From the NCBI GenBank assembly GCA_963724065.1, contig CAVRTB010000001.1, forward strand, positions 688,211 to 752,210: DNA of 64,000 nucleotides, in the 5' to 3' direction. The notes under the pieces were generated by a model. The model saw nothing but the letters and a program-made list of their open reading frames with translations, was not told the origin of the DNA and ran no database searches. The stretch comes from DASRIA01 sp963724065 (GTDB taxonomy: Bacteria; Actinomycetota; Thermoleophilia; Solirubrobacterales; JBBDJG01). This document shows, in pieces, positions 42,501 through 53,791 of this stretch; position 1 is the first letter of the stretch; the number at the start of each line of letters is the position of its first letter. A program made the translations under genes and the position numbers.

Positions 42501-43663
42501 TGGCGACCGGGCTCGAGCAGCGCTTCGGCCGCTACGGCGGCCGCTACGTCCCCGAGACGCTGATGCCCGCGCTCGCGGAGCTCGAGCGCGAGTGGCTCGC
42601 CGCGCGCGCCGATCAGAAGTTCCGCGCCCGGCTCGACGGCCTGCTCGCCACCTACGTCGGGCGGCCCTCGCCGCTCTACCGCGCCGAGCGGCTGTCCGAG
42701 CGGGCCGGCTCCACGATCTACCTCAAGCGCGAGGACCTGCTGCACACCGGCGCGCACAAGATCAACAATGCGCTGGGCCAATCGCTGCTGGCCCAGCGGA
42801 TGGGCAAGCCCCGCGTGATCGCCGAGACGGGTGCGGGCCAGCACGGCGTCGCCACGGCGACGGCGTGCGCGCTGCTCGGGCTCGAGTGCGTCGTCTACAT
42901 GGGGACCGAGGACATGCGGCGCCAGCGCCCGAACGTGGAGCGCATGGGCCTGCTCGGCGCGACGGTCGAGCCGGTCGAGGCGGGCGCGCGCACCCTCAAG
43001 GAGGCCGTCAGCGCCGCGATCCGCGACTGGGTCGCGAACGTCGCGACCACCCACTACGTGATCGGCTCGGCGGTCGGGCCGGCGCCGTATCCCGCACTCG
43101 TGCGCGACCTCCAGCGCGTGATCGGCGACGAGGCGCGCGCACAGGCGCTCGCCGCCGGCCGGCTGCCCGACCGCGTGATCGCGTGCGTGGGCGGCGGCAG
43201 CAACGCGATCGGCACCTTCGCTGCGTTCATCCCGGACGCGGAGGTGGATCTCGTCGGCGTCGAGGCCGCGGGGGAGGGGCTCGACGGGCGCCACGGAGCG
43301 TCGCTCGCGGCCGGCCGCGAGGGAGTGCTGCACGGCGCCCTGTCCTCCGTGCTCCAGGACGAGGACGGGCAGATCCTCGAGGCGCACTCGATCTCCGCCG
43401 GCCTCGACTACCCGGGCGTCGGGCCCGAGCACGCGCACCTGCGCGACACCGGCCGCGTGCGCTATGTCTGCGTGACCGACGACGAGGCGGTCGTGGCCTT
43501 CCGTGAGCTCTCGCGCCTCGAGGGCATCATCCCGGCGCTCGAGCCCTCGCATGCGATCGCCTGGGTGCTGGCCAACCCCGTCGCTGCCGACTCGATCACG
43601 CTCGTGACGCTCAGCGGGCGTGGTGACAAGGACCTCGCCGAGGTCCTGTCGCGCGATGCCTGA
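42500..43663 (+). CDS. trpB: Tryptophan synthase beta chain
   Basis: 387-aa PLP enzyme that joins indole and serine. The PLP lysine is in HTGAHKINNALGQ near residue 86; GAGQHGVATATACALLG near 113 and the phosphate-binding CVGGGSNAIGTF near 232 are conserved. N-terminus RFGRYGGRYVPETLMPAL is typical of TrpB1. It overlaps trpF and trpA. Confidence 0.97.
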   Translation: MATGLEQRFGRYGGRYVPETLMPALAELEREWLAARADQKFRARLDGLLATYVGRPSPLYRAERLSERAGSTIYLKREDLLHTGAHKINNALGQSLLAQRMGKPRVIAETGAGQHGVATATACALLGLECVVYMGTEDMRRQRPNVERMGLLGATVEPVEAGARTLKEAVSAAIRDWVANVATTHYVIGSAVGPAPYPALVRDLQRVIGDEARAQALAAGRLPDRVIACVGGGSNAIGTFAAFIPDAEVDLVGVEAAGEGLDGRHGASLAAGREGVLHGALSSVLQDEDGQILEAHSISAGLDYPGVGPEHAHLRDTGRVRYVCVTDDEAVVAFRELSRLEGIIPALEPSHAIAWVLANPVAADSITLVTLSGRGDKDLAEVLSRDA

Positions 43664-44474
43664 GGCGCAGGTGGCCGCCGGCCGCGAGCGGATCGCCGCC
43701 GCGTTCAAGGGCCACCGCCGCCGCGCGGCGCTGATGCCCTACCTGATGGGCGGCTTCCCGTCGCTCGCTGGGTCGCTGAAGGTGGGGCGGGCCTACGCAG
43801 AGCACGCTGACATCGTCGAGCTGGGCGTGCCGTTCTCCGACCCGCTCGCGGACGGGCCGGCGATCCAGGCTGCGGGCCAGCGCGCGCTCGACGGCGGCGC
43901 GACGCTCGAGCGGGTGCTCGACGAGGTCGCGGCGCCGCTTGCGCGCGACGTGCCCGTGGTGCTGATGTGTTACGCGAACCCGCTGCTGACCCGCGGCCTC
44001 GAGCGCGCCGCGGACCTGATCGCGGCGCGCGGGGTGGCCGGCCTGATCGTGCCCGACATGCCCTCCGCGGAAGCCGGGCCGCTGCGCAGCGCCTGCGACG
44101 CGGCCGGGATCGCGCTCGTGCCGCTCGTCGCGCCCACGACCCCGCCGGACGACGTGCGGAGGATCGCCGAGTCCGCCCGCGGCTTCGTCTACGTGGTCTC
44201 GGTCACGGGCGTGACCGGCGAGCGGGCCGCGATCCCACCGCAGCTCGGTGACATCGTTGAGCGGGTGCGCGAGACGGCTGACGTGCCGGTGGCCGTCGGC
44301 TTCGGCGTCGGCACGCCCGACCAGGCCGCCCAGGTCGGCGCGATCGCCGACGGCGTGATCATCGGCAGCCGCCTGGTCCGCGCGATCGCGCAGGCGCCCG
44401 GCCTCGAGTCCGGCCTTGATGACGTTCGGACCTTCCTAGCCGATAGTGTGCGCGCCCTCGCCCCGAGCACATGA
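43656..44474 (+). CDS. trpA: Tryptophan synthase alpha chain
   Basis: 272-aa TIM barrel that cleaves indole-glycerol phosphate. Catalytic Glu and Asp regions: DIVELGVPFSDPLADGPAIQ near residue 50 and GLIVPDMPSAEAG near 130; GVTGERA near 190; GSRLVRAI near 240. ATG 43656 overlaps the trpB stop by 8 bp. It is followed by a 53-aa membrane peptide gene. Confidence 0.96.
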   Translation: MPEAQVAAGRERIAAAFKGHRRRAALMPYLMGGFPSLAGSLKVGRAYAEHADIVELGVPFSDPLADGPAIQAAGQRALDGGATLERVLDEVAAPLARDVPVVLMCYANPLLTRGLERAADLIAARGVAGLIVPDMPSAEAGPLRSACDAAGIALVPLVAPTTPPDDVRRIAESARGFVYVVSVTGVTGERAAIPPQLGDIVERVRETADVPVAVGFGVGTPDQAAQVGAIADGVIIGSRLVRAIAQAPGLESGLDDVRTFLADSVRALAPST

Positions 44475-44508
44475 CCGCCGACCGCCAACTGCGAACTGTG
44501 AACTAGCC

Positions 44509-44670
44509 ATGTGGGTCTTCCTCGGATTCACGGCCGGAATGTGCCTGTTCATCGTCCTCTGGGCGACGGGACTGGCGCAGGACGCGGCAGGCGTGATCTC
44601 GCTCGGCATCCTCGGGATCGGCGTGCTCGCCCAGATGGCCGACAGCCGCGCCAAGAAGACCTCCGCGTAG
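44509..44670 (+). CDS. Small membrane protein of unknown function
   Basis: 53 aa, two hydrophobic segments (about residues 2-21 and 27-44) and a short basic tail (DSRAKKTSA). ATG 44509 follows trpA by 34 bp. No family is recognised. It may be cotranscribed with trpFBA; a role in tryptophan metabolism is not implied by its sequence. Confidence 0.6.
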   Translation: MWVFLGFTAGMCLFIVLWATGLAQDAAGVISLGILGIGVLAQMADSRAKKTSA

Positions 44671-44716
44671 CCGCGACCCGCACGCTCCGTTTGGCATGTG
44701 TCGGGCGTGGGGTAGA

Positions 44717-44748
44717 GAATGCCGGTAAGTGATAAGCATTCCGGTATG
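44717..44748 (+). promoter_or_regulatory. Direct and inverted repeats upstream of the livJ-like gene
   Basis: ATGCCGGTAAG (44719-44729) and ATTCCGGTATG (44738-44748) are near-identical direct repeats 19 bp apart; GAATGC/GCATTC (44717-44722/44736-44741) also pair. Their position about 70-100 bp ahead of the start suits an operator. Confidence 0.35.
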
Positions 44749-44807
44749 CCGAAGGCGCGTGGCCCCCGCCGCGCGGGATCGGACCCGTAAAGCAACACCT
44801 GTCCTAG

Positions 44808-44814
44808 AGGAGGG
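44808..44814 (+). promoter_or_regulatory. Shine-Dalgarno of the livJ-like gene
   Basis: AGGAGGG four bases before TTG 44819; it selects this start over in-frame codons further upstream and yields a proper lipoprotein signal. Confidence 0.8.
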
Positions 44815-44818
44815 AACT

Positions 44819-46105
44819 TTGAGGCGAAAGAGAATGCTGCCTCTGCTGGTCGCAAGCCTCGCACTCGCTGCCACACTCGGCATTGCCGCATGTGGCGACG
44901 ACAGCGGTGGCGGCGGGGAGCAGACACTGAATCTCACGATCGGCGACATCGTGCCGCTGACCGGCGACCTGTCGGACTACGGTCCCCCCGGCCGCAAGGC
45001 CGCCGATCTGGCGCTCGCTCAGCTCAACGCGGCCGTGAAGGAGGCCGGCGTCGACCACACCGTGAAGGTCGTCCACGAGGACGATCAGACCGACCCGCAG
45101 GCTTCCGTGCAGGCGGCTCGCAAGGTCGTGAACACGGACAACGCAAGCTGCATCGCGGGAGGGTACTCGTCGACGTCCAGCACGATCCCGATCGCGCGAT
45201 CGGTCGCGATCCGCGAGGGCGTGCTCCAGATCTCGCCGGCATCCACGGCTGATGAGATCACCGGCATCAAGGATCAGGGCCTGCTCAACCGGACGGCCCC
45301 GGCCGACCGCTTCCAGGGCCCCAGCCTGGCCGGTCTCGTGGAGGAGAGCCTGGGCGGCGCGCAGGGCAAGACGATCAACATCGGTGCTCGCAACGACGCC
45401 TATGGCACCGGCCTCGCCGACACGTTCACCAAGCCGTGGGAGGAGAAGGGCGGCAAGATCGGCAAGCGCGTGGTCTACGACCCGAAGCAGCCGAGCTACA
45501 ACTCCGAGGCTGCTCAGATCACGTCCGGTGACCCCGACGGCTGGGTGATCATCGACTTCCCGGAGACCTACCAGAAGGTCGGCCCCGCGCTCGTGCGGAC
45601 CGGCAAGTGGGACCCGAAGAAGTCGTTCTTCACCGACGGCCTTGCCTCGAGCGGCCTGCCGGAGGACTCCGGCAAGGAGGCAACCGAGGGCATGCGCGGC
45701 ACGGCGCCGGGCTCGCCCGACAGCGGCGACGCCGCTGAGGCGTTCGACAAGTTGTTCGCGGACGCCCCCGGTCCTGGGCGTCAGACGTTCGACGCGCAGA
45801 ACTTCGACGCCGTGATCCTGTGCTACCTGGCGGCAGTGGCCGCCGGCAGCACGGACGGAAAGGACATGGCGGCGGAGCTCCAGAACGTCTCCGGCCCTGG
45901 CGGCGACAAGTACACGTTCGAGCAGCTCCCCGCCGCGATCGAGGCGCTCCAGAACGGCGACGACATCGACTACGAGGGGGCCTCCGGCCCAGTCGACCTC
46001 AACGACGACGGTGACCCGACCGCCGGCGTGTACGACGTCTACCGCTTCAAGGACAGCAAGATCGAGGTCTTCAGCGAGCTGCCGGTCGAGGAGCCCCAGG
46101 GCTGA
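44819..46105 (+). CDS. ABC transporter substrate-binding lipoprotein, branched-chain amino-acid type
   Basis: 428 aa. TTG 44819 gives (M)RRKRMLPLLVASLALAATLGIAACGDD, a lipoprotein signal with lipobox IAAC. The mature protein has the periplasmic-binding fold of the LivJ/receptor-family-ligand type (IGDIVPLTGDLSDYGPPGRKAADLALAQLN; AASCIAGGYSSTSS-type and VSPASTADEITG-type regions). The ligand may be a branched-chain amino acid, amide or urea. It converges with the permease and ATPase genes on the other strand, which it probably serves. Confidence 0.9.
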   Translation: MRRKRMLPLLVASLALAATLGIAACGDDSGGGGEQTLNLTIGDIVPLTGDLSDYGPPGRKAADLALAQLNAAVKEAGVDHTVKVVHEDDQTDPQASVQAARKVVNTDNASCIAGGYSSTSSTIPIARSVAIREGVLQISPASTADEITGIKDQGLLNRTAPADRFQGPSLAGLVEESLGGAQGKTINIGARNDAYGTGLADTFTKPWEEKGGKIGKRVVYDPKQPSYNSEAAQITSGDPDGWVIIDFPETYQKVGPALVRTGKWDPKKSFFTDGLASSGLPEDSGKEATEGMRGTAPGSPDSGDAAEAFDKLFADAPGPGRQTFDAQNFDAVILCYLAAVAAGSTDGKDMAAELQNVSGPGGDKYTFEQLPAAIEALQNGDDIDYEGASGPVDLNDDGDPTAGVYDVYRFKDSKIEVFSELPVEEPQG

Positions 46106-46130
46106 CGACCAGCTGCAGATCGAGGTCTCT

Positions 46131-46161
46131 GAACGGCCGGGGCGACGCGCCCCGGCCGTTT
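46131..46161. terminator. Bidirectional terminator between the livJ-like gene and livF
   Basis: AACGGCCGGGGCG-ACG-CGCCCCGGCCGTT, thirteen perfect pairs, with CT-rich and TTTC flanks. It sits between convergent genes and touches the livF stop. Confidence 0.85.
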
Positions 46162-46918
46162 CAGTTCTGCTTGCCGTTCCCCTGCTCGGCCTGGCGCATC
46201 CGCGCCGATCCGCCGAGATAGAGCTCGGCGACCTTGTCGTCGGAGAGCAGCTCCCTGCCCTTGCCTTCGAACGCGTTCTTGCCGACGTCGAGCACGTAGC
46301 CGCGGTCCGACATCGCCAGCGCGCGGCGCGCGTTCTGCTCGACCATCACGATCGTCACCCCGGCGCGGTTCACGTCCGCGATCTTCTCGAAGATCGCCTC
46401 GACGAATGCCGGCGCCAGCCCCGCCGAGGGCTCGTCGAGCAGCAGCACCTGCGGGTCGGTCATCAGCGCGCGCGCCATCGCGACCATCTGTCGCTCGCCG
46501 CCGCTCATCGTCCCGGCGTCCTGCTTGCGCCGCTCTCCAAGGCGCGGGAACAGCTCGTACATGCGCGCGATGTGATCGCCGGTGCGCGCGCTGTCGAGGG
46601 AGCCCACCTGGAGGTTCTCCTCGACGGTCAGGCTCGGGAACACGTTGTCGAGCTGGGGCACGTAGTTCATCCCGCGACGGGTAATCGTGTGCGGCTTCGC
46701 CCCGGTGATGTCGTCACCTCCCAACCGCACGCTCCCCTCGCGCGGCTTGAGCAACCCGAAAATCGTCTTGATCAGGGTCGACTTGCCCGCGCCGTTGGGC
46801 CCGACCACGGTCACGATGTCCCCCTTTGCAACCTCGATCGTGACGCCGTTGAGGATGTCGACCTCGCGGACGTAGCCGGCGACCACGTTCTGCGTGCTGA
46901 GGATCACGCCGTTGTCGT

Positions 46919-46922
<4 letters not shown>
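46161..46922 (-). CDS. livF: Branched-chain amino-acid ABC transporter ATP-binding protein LivF
   Basis: 253 aa. Walker A GPNGAGKSTLIK near residue 40, signature LSGGE-like MSGGERQMVAMARAL near 140, Walker B VLLLDEPSAGLAP near 160. The LivF pattern (short, with GMNYVPQ and NVFPSLTVEENL) separates it from LivG. GTG start inside the livG stop. Last gene of livHMGF. Confidence 0.94.
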
Positions 46923-48676
<1,754 letters not shown>

Positions 48677-48680
<4 letters not shown>

Positions 48681-49675
48681 ATGGCCTTCGCCTTCCCGAA
48701 GATGCCCTGCGGGCGCACGAACAGGACGACGATCAGCACCGCGAACCCGACGGCGATCTTCCAGCGGGGCTCGATCTCGAGCGTGGAGAGCTCGATCACG
48801 AGCCCGAGCACGATGCCGCCCGCGAGCGCCCCGAACGCGTCACCGATGCCGCCCAGGATCACCGCGGCGAAGATCGGCAGCAGCAGCTCGAAGCCGAACT
48901 CCGGCCGGATCGTGGTGACGGCGCCGGCGAGCACCCCTGCGAGGCCGGCGAGGCCGCCGGCGAAGATCCACGTGTACAGCACGATCCGCGAGGTGTCGAT
49001 GCCGGACGTCTCCGCGAGGTCGAAGTTGTCCGACAGCGCCCGCATGCGTTTGCCGAGCAGCGAGTACTTGAGCATCATGCCGATCGCCAGCAACGTCACG
49101 AAGCCGATCACGATCACGATCAGATCGGTGCGGCCGATCCGCAGGCCGAGGAACTCGACCGTGTCGGTCACGTTCACGTCGAGGCCGCGCACCTCGGTGC
49201 CCCAGATGAACTGGATCGTGTACCGGATCAGGAAGGCGAGGCCGATCGACATCAGCAGCAGTTGCAGGAGACCCGCGCCTCGTGCCCGCATCGGGCCCCA
49301 CATGACCTTCTCGGTGGCGACGCCGAGCAGCGCGGTGGCGACGATCCCGAGCAGGATGCCGAGCACGAGCGGCCCGCCCCACGTGACGTTCACGAGGAAC
49401 GCCATATACGCACCGAACGTCAAGAAGTCGCCGTGCGCGAAGTTCGTCAGCTTCAGGATCCCGTAGACGAGCGTGAGCCCCACGGCCCCGAGCGCGTAGA
49501 CCGAGCCCAGCGAAAGGCCGTTGAGCGCCGTCTGGGCGACGTCGTGCAATCCATGGCGCGCGATCAGGATGACGACGCCGAGCGCGATCACCGCCACCGC
49601 CGTGTACTCGGGGTGGCGCGCCGCGAGGCGTGCCGGCGCCGTTTCGCGCAACCGCTCCCGGAGCGGCAGGTCCAT
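48677..49675 (-). CDS. livH: Branched-chain amino-acid ABC transporter permease LivH
   Basis: 332-aa permease. LSLGSVYALGAVGLTLVYGILKLTNFAHGDFLTFGAYMAF near residue 45 is the LivH hallmark, and GGIGDAFGALAGGIVLGLV lies near the C-terminus. ATG 49675 is chosen because residues upstream in the open frame lie opposite pfkA and do not resemble the family. About 40 residues of charged N-terminus precede the first membrane segment. Confidence 0.92.
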
Positions 49676-49720
49676 GGCAGCTGAGATCGATCGCGCTTCC
49701 ACTGGCGGAAACGGGAGTAT

Positions 49721-49757
49721 GCCTGCTCTGCAGGCTTTCCCCCGTCTGGGGCGGGGG
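49721..49757 (-). terminator. Two adjacent hairpins after pfkA
   Basis: Minus-strand order: CCCCCG/CGGGGG (49739-49757), then GCCTGC-AGA-GCAGGC (49721-49735), directly after the pfkA stop. They probably limit read-through from pfkA into livH. Confidence 0.55.
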
Positions 49758-49758
49758 C

Positions 49759-50793
49759 CTACCCGAAGAAGGTGCTCGCCAACCTCAGGTAGCCGAGGTC
49801 GACCTGCTTGACCCCGTCGACATCGGCGAGCGGGACGCTCGTCATCTCGGTGCCGTGCAGGGCTGCCATGCGCCCGAAGTCGCCCGCCATCGCCAGCTCC
49901 GCCGCCTTCACGCCGTAGCGCGTGGCAAGCACGCGATCGGTCGCGGTCGGGGTCCCGCCGCGCTGGACGTGCCCGAGCGTCGTGACCCTGGCCTCGAAGC
50001 CCGTTCGCTCCTCGATCTCCCTGGCGAGCGCGAGGCCGATCCCGCCGAGCCGCGGATATCCGTAGTTGTCGGTCTCGGTCGATGCCCGGATCTGGCGCGT
50101 CTCGCCGGAGGCGAATGCGAGCTCCGCGCCTTCCGCGACGACCACGATCGAGAAGCTCTTTCCGCGCTCGTGGCGCGCGTTGATCGAGTCGCCGATCTCC
50201 TCGACGGTCAGCTCCAGCTCGGGGATCACGATCGCGTCCGCGCCGCCGGCGATCCCGCTGAAGACCGCGATCCAGCCGGTGTTGCGCCCCATCACCTCGA
50301 CAACGATCACGCGGTCGTGCGACTGCGCGGTCGTGTGCAGCCGGTCGATCGCGTCGCTGGCGATCTGAACGGCGGTGTCGAACCCGAACGTGAAGTCCGT
50401 GCAGGGGACGTCGTTGTCGATCGTCTTGGGCACCCCGATCAGCGGCATCCCCTCCTCGTGCAGCCGGCGCGTGATGCTCATCGTGTGCTCGCCGCCGATC
50501 GCGACCACGGCGTCGAAGCCGTCCTCCCGGACGGCGGCCATCACCTTCTCGACTCCCGCCTCGTGGCGATAGGGGTCGTAGCTGGAGGTCGAGACGATCG
50601 TGCCGCCGAGCGGGAGGATCCCGGAGACCGTGCGCATGTCGAGCGGCACGTAGCTGCGCTCCGCGAGGCCCGCATAACCGCGCCAGAGGCCGACCACCTC
50701 GTGCCCGGCGGCAAGCGACTTGCGCGTGACCGCGCGGATCACTGCGTTCAGCCCGGGGCAGTCGCCGCCGGCCGTGAGGACCCCGATCTTCAT
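49759..50793 (-). CDS. pfkA: 6-phosphofructokinase, group III/mixed-substrate type
   Basis: 344 aa; phosphorylates fructose-6-phosphate. N-terminal GVLTAGGDCPGLNAVIRAV, substrate loop PKTIDNDVPCTDFTFGFDTA near residue 118 (catalytic TIDND), MGRNTGWIA near 165. The phosphoryl-donor site reads IGGEHT rather than GGDGT (ATP type) or GGDDT (pyrophosphate type), and the downstream residue is Lys (PKTIDND), as in pyrophosphate enzymes; the donor is therefore uncertain. ATG 50793 is set by a TATATT box 7 nt away. Confidence 0.92.
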   Translation of the reverse strand: MKIGVLTAGGDCPGLNAVIRAVTRKSLAAGHEVVGLWRGYAGLAERSYVPLDMRTVSGILPLGGTIVSTSSYDPYRHEAGVEKVMAAVREDGFDAVVAIGGEHTMSITRRLHEEGMPLIGVPKTIDNDVPCTDFTFGFDTAVQIASDAIDRLHTTAQSHDRVIVVEVMGRNTGWIAVFSGIAGGADAIVIPELELTVEEIGDSINARHERGKSFSIVVVAEGAELAFASGETRQIRASTETDNYGYPRLGGIGLALAREIEERTGFEARVTTLGHVQRGGTPTATDRVLATRYGVKAAELAMAGDFGRMAALHGTEMTSVPLADVDGVKQVDLGYLRLASTFFG

Positions 50794-50800
50794 GCTTGGC

Positions 50801-50806
50801 AATATA
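50801..50806 (-). promoter_or_regulatory. Leaderless -10 box (TATATT) of pfkA
   Basis: TATATT ends 7 nt before ATG 50793 on the minus strand. Confidence 0.65.
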
Positions 50807-50838
50807 GGTCGGCAGTCGGCAGTCGGCGACCCCGCGGT

Positions 50839-50844
50839 TAGAAT
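50839..50844 (+). promoter_or_regulatory. -10 box (TAGAAT) of the second binding-protein gene
   Basis: TAGAAT lies 18 nt before GTG 50863, giving a leader of about 11 nt, unlike the leaderless genes. Divergent from the pfkA promoter 32 bp away. Confidence 0.45.
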
Positions 50845-50862
50845 CGCCCGCCGTCCCTCCTC

Positions 50863-52113
50863 GTGACCGCCGCATTCCCGAAAACCCTGCTGGCTTTCGC
50901 CTGCGCCGCCATGCTCGTGGCGCTGGGCGCCTGTGGCGACGAGCAAAGCCGCTCCGGCAGGGTCCCCGGCGACACGCTCACGATCTTCTCGAGCCTGCCC
51001 CTCCAGGGCCCCCACGCGGACGAGGCCCAGAGCATCGTCAACGCCCAGAAGCTCGCGCTACGCGAAGCCGGCGGGAAGGTCGGCGACTTCAAGATCAACT
51101 TCGCGTCGGCCGACGACGCGACCGCGGGCGGGGATCGCGTTGGATGGGATCCCGACAAGACCGCGGAGAACGCCCGCAAGGCGGTCGAGAACACGCGCAC
51201 GATCGCCTACATCGGCGACCTCGACTCCGGGGCGACGGCGATCTCGCTCCCGATCAGCAACGAGGCGGGCTTCGTGCAGGTCAGCCCGGCTTCGACGGCC
51301 GTCGGGCTCACGAAGTTTGCCGCGGGCGCGGAGGCCGGCGAGCCTGACAAGTTCTATCCCTCCGGGGAGCGCAGCTTCGCGCGGGTCGTGCCGGCCGACG
51401 ACGTCCAGGCCTCCGCCGCGGCGCGCTGGACCCGCCGTCTCGGAGCGGAGACCGTGTTCGTGCTCGGCGACCGCTCGCTCGAGGGCGACGGCGTCGCCAA
51501 GCTCTATATCGACGCGGCCAAGCAGGCGGGACTGCGCGTGGTGGGCCAGGAGCGGATGGACCCCCGCGACGAGGACTACCGGGACCTCGCGCGGGAGATC
51601 GCGCGGCTGCGGCCCGGCGCCGTCTACTTCGGCGGCGGCGCCGACAGCAACGCCGTGCGGCTGTGGAAGGATCTCAGCGAGGCCGTTCCGGAGGCGCTCA
51701 AGATCGGTTCCAACAACCTGCTGGTCCCCGAGTTCTACGGACGCCTCGGGGCGGCGCAGGCGCGCACCTACCTCACCTCGGTCGCGCAGGACCCGAGCCG
51801 CTTGCCGCCGCGCGGACGCCGGTTCGCCGCCGACTACCGGCGGGAGTTCGGTGAGCCGCCCGACCGCTTCGCGGCGTACGGGCACGCGGCGATGAGCCTG
51901 CTGCTCGACGCGATCGGGCGCGCCGGGAAGGATGCCGACGATCGCGAGCGGGTCGTGAAGGAGACGCTCGCCACGACAGCCTTCGAGAGCGCGGTCGGCA
52001 CCTTCTCGATCGACGCCAACGGCGACACCTCACTCGACCGCCTCGCCGGGTACCGCGTGCGTGGCGGGCGCCTGGCGCTCGCCGCCGCGTTGCGGGGCAG
52101 CGCGGCTCGATGA
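50863..52113 (+). CDS. Second branched-chain-type ABC substrate-binding lipoprotein
   Basis: 416 aa. Signal peptide with lipobox LGAC (LLAFACAAMLVALGACGDEQ). The receptor-family-ligand fold is visible in FSSLPLQGPHADEAQSIVNAQKLALREAGG, IAYIGDLDSGATAISLPISNEAGFVQVSPAS and VFVLGDRSLEGDGVAKLY. It differs strongly from the first binding protein, so it should present another ligand to the same or another permease. Divergent from pfkA; converges with the malic enzyme gene. Confidence 0.88.
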   Translation: MTAAFPKTLLAFACAAMLVALGACGDEQSRSGRVPGDTLTIFSSLPLQGPHADEAQSIVNAQKLALREAGGKVGDFKINFASADDATAGGDRVGWDPDKTAENARKAVENTRTIAYIGDLDSGATAISLPISNEAGFVQVSPASTAVGLTKFAAGAEAGEPDKFYPSGERSFARVVPADDVQASAAARWTRRLGAETVFVLGDRSLEGDGVAKLYIDAAKQAGLRVVGQERMDPRDEDYRDLAREIARLRPGAVYFGGGADSNAVRLWKDLSEAVPEALKIGSNNLLVPEFYGRLGAAQARTYLTSVAQDPSRLPPRGRRFAADYRREFGEPPDRFAAYGHAAMSLLLDAIGRAGKDADDRERVVKETLATTAFESAVGTFSIDANGDTSLDRLAGYRVRGGRLALAAALRGSAAR

Positions 52114-52202
52114 GTCAGGCTCCCAAAGCCCTCATGGTGCGCGGTTTGACCCACGCATAGGGTGGGCGATCCGTCGCACCGCCGTAGGAGGCTCGCGAAC
52201 AG

Positions 52203-53666
<1,464 letters not shown>

Positions 53667-53715
53667 GGTCCCCCGCCGTCGGCGCGTCCGCGCCTTCTTC
53701 GTGATTGCAGGGGTA

Positions 53716-53721
53716 ATCATA
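53716..53721 (-). promoter_or_regulatory. -10 box (TATGAT) of the malic enzyme gene
   Basis: TATGAT on the minus strand, 49 nt before ATG 53666, giving a leader of about 40 nt. It is 55 bp from the divergent polA box of identical sequence. Confidence 0.45.
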
Positions 53722-53776
53722 CTTTTGGAAGGTTCGACGCCCGCACCGGGTTTCCGTCCGACTCCGGATCGATTCC

Positions 53777-53782
53777 TATGAT
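53777..53782 (+). promoter_or_regulatory. -10 box (TATGAT) of polA
   Basis: TATGAT ends 9 nt before ATG 53792; no Shine-Dalgarno. Confidence 0.55.
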
Positions 53783-53791
53783 GAGGCCGCG

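Noticed and set aside
49676..50875. Long minus-strand frame upstream of livH
   Set aside because: It overlaps pfkA in another frame and has no similarity to permeases.
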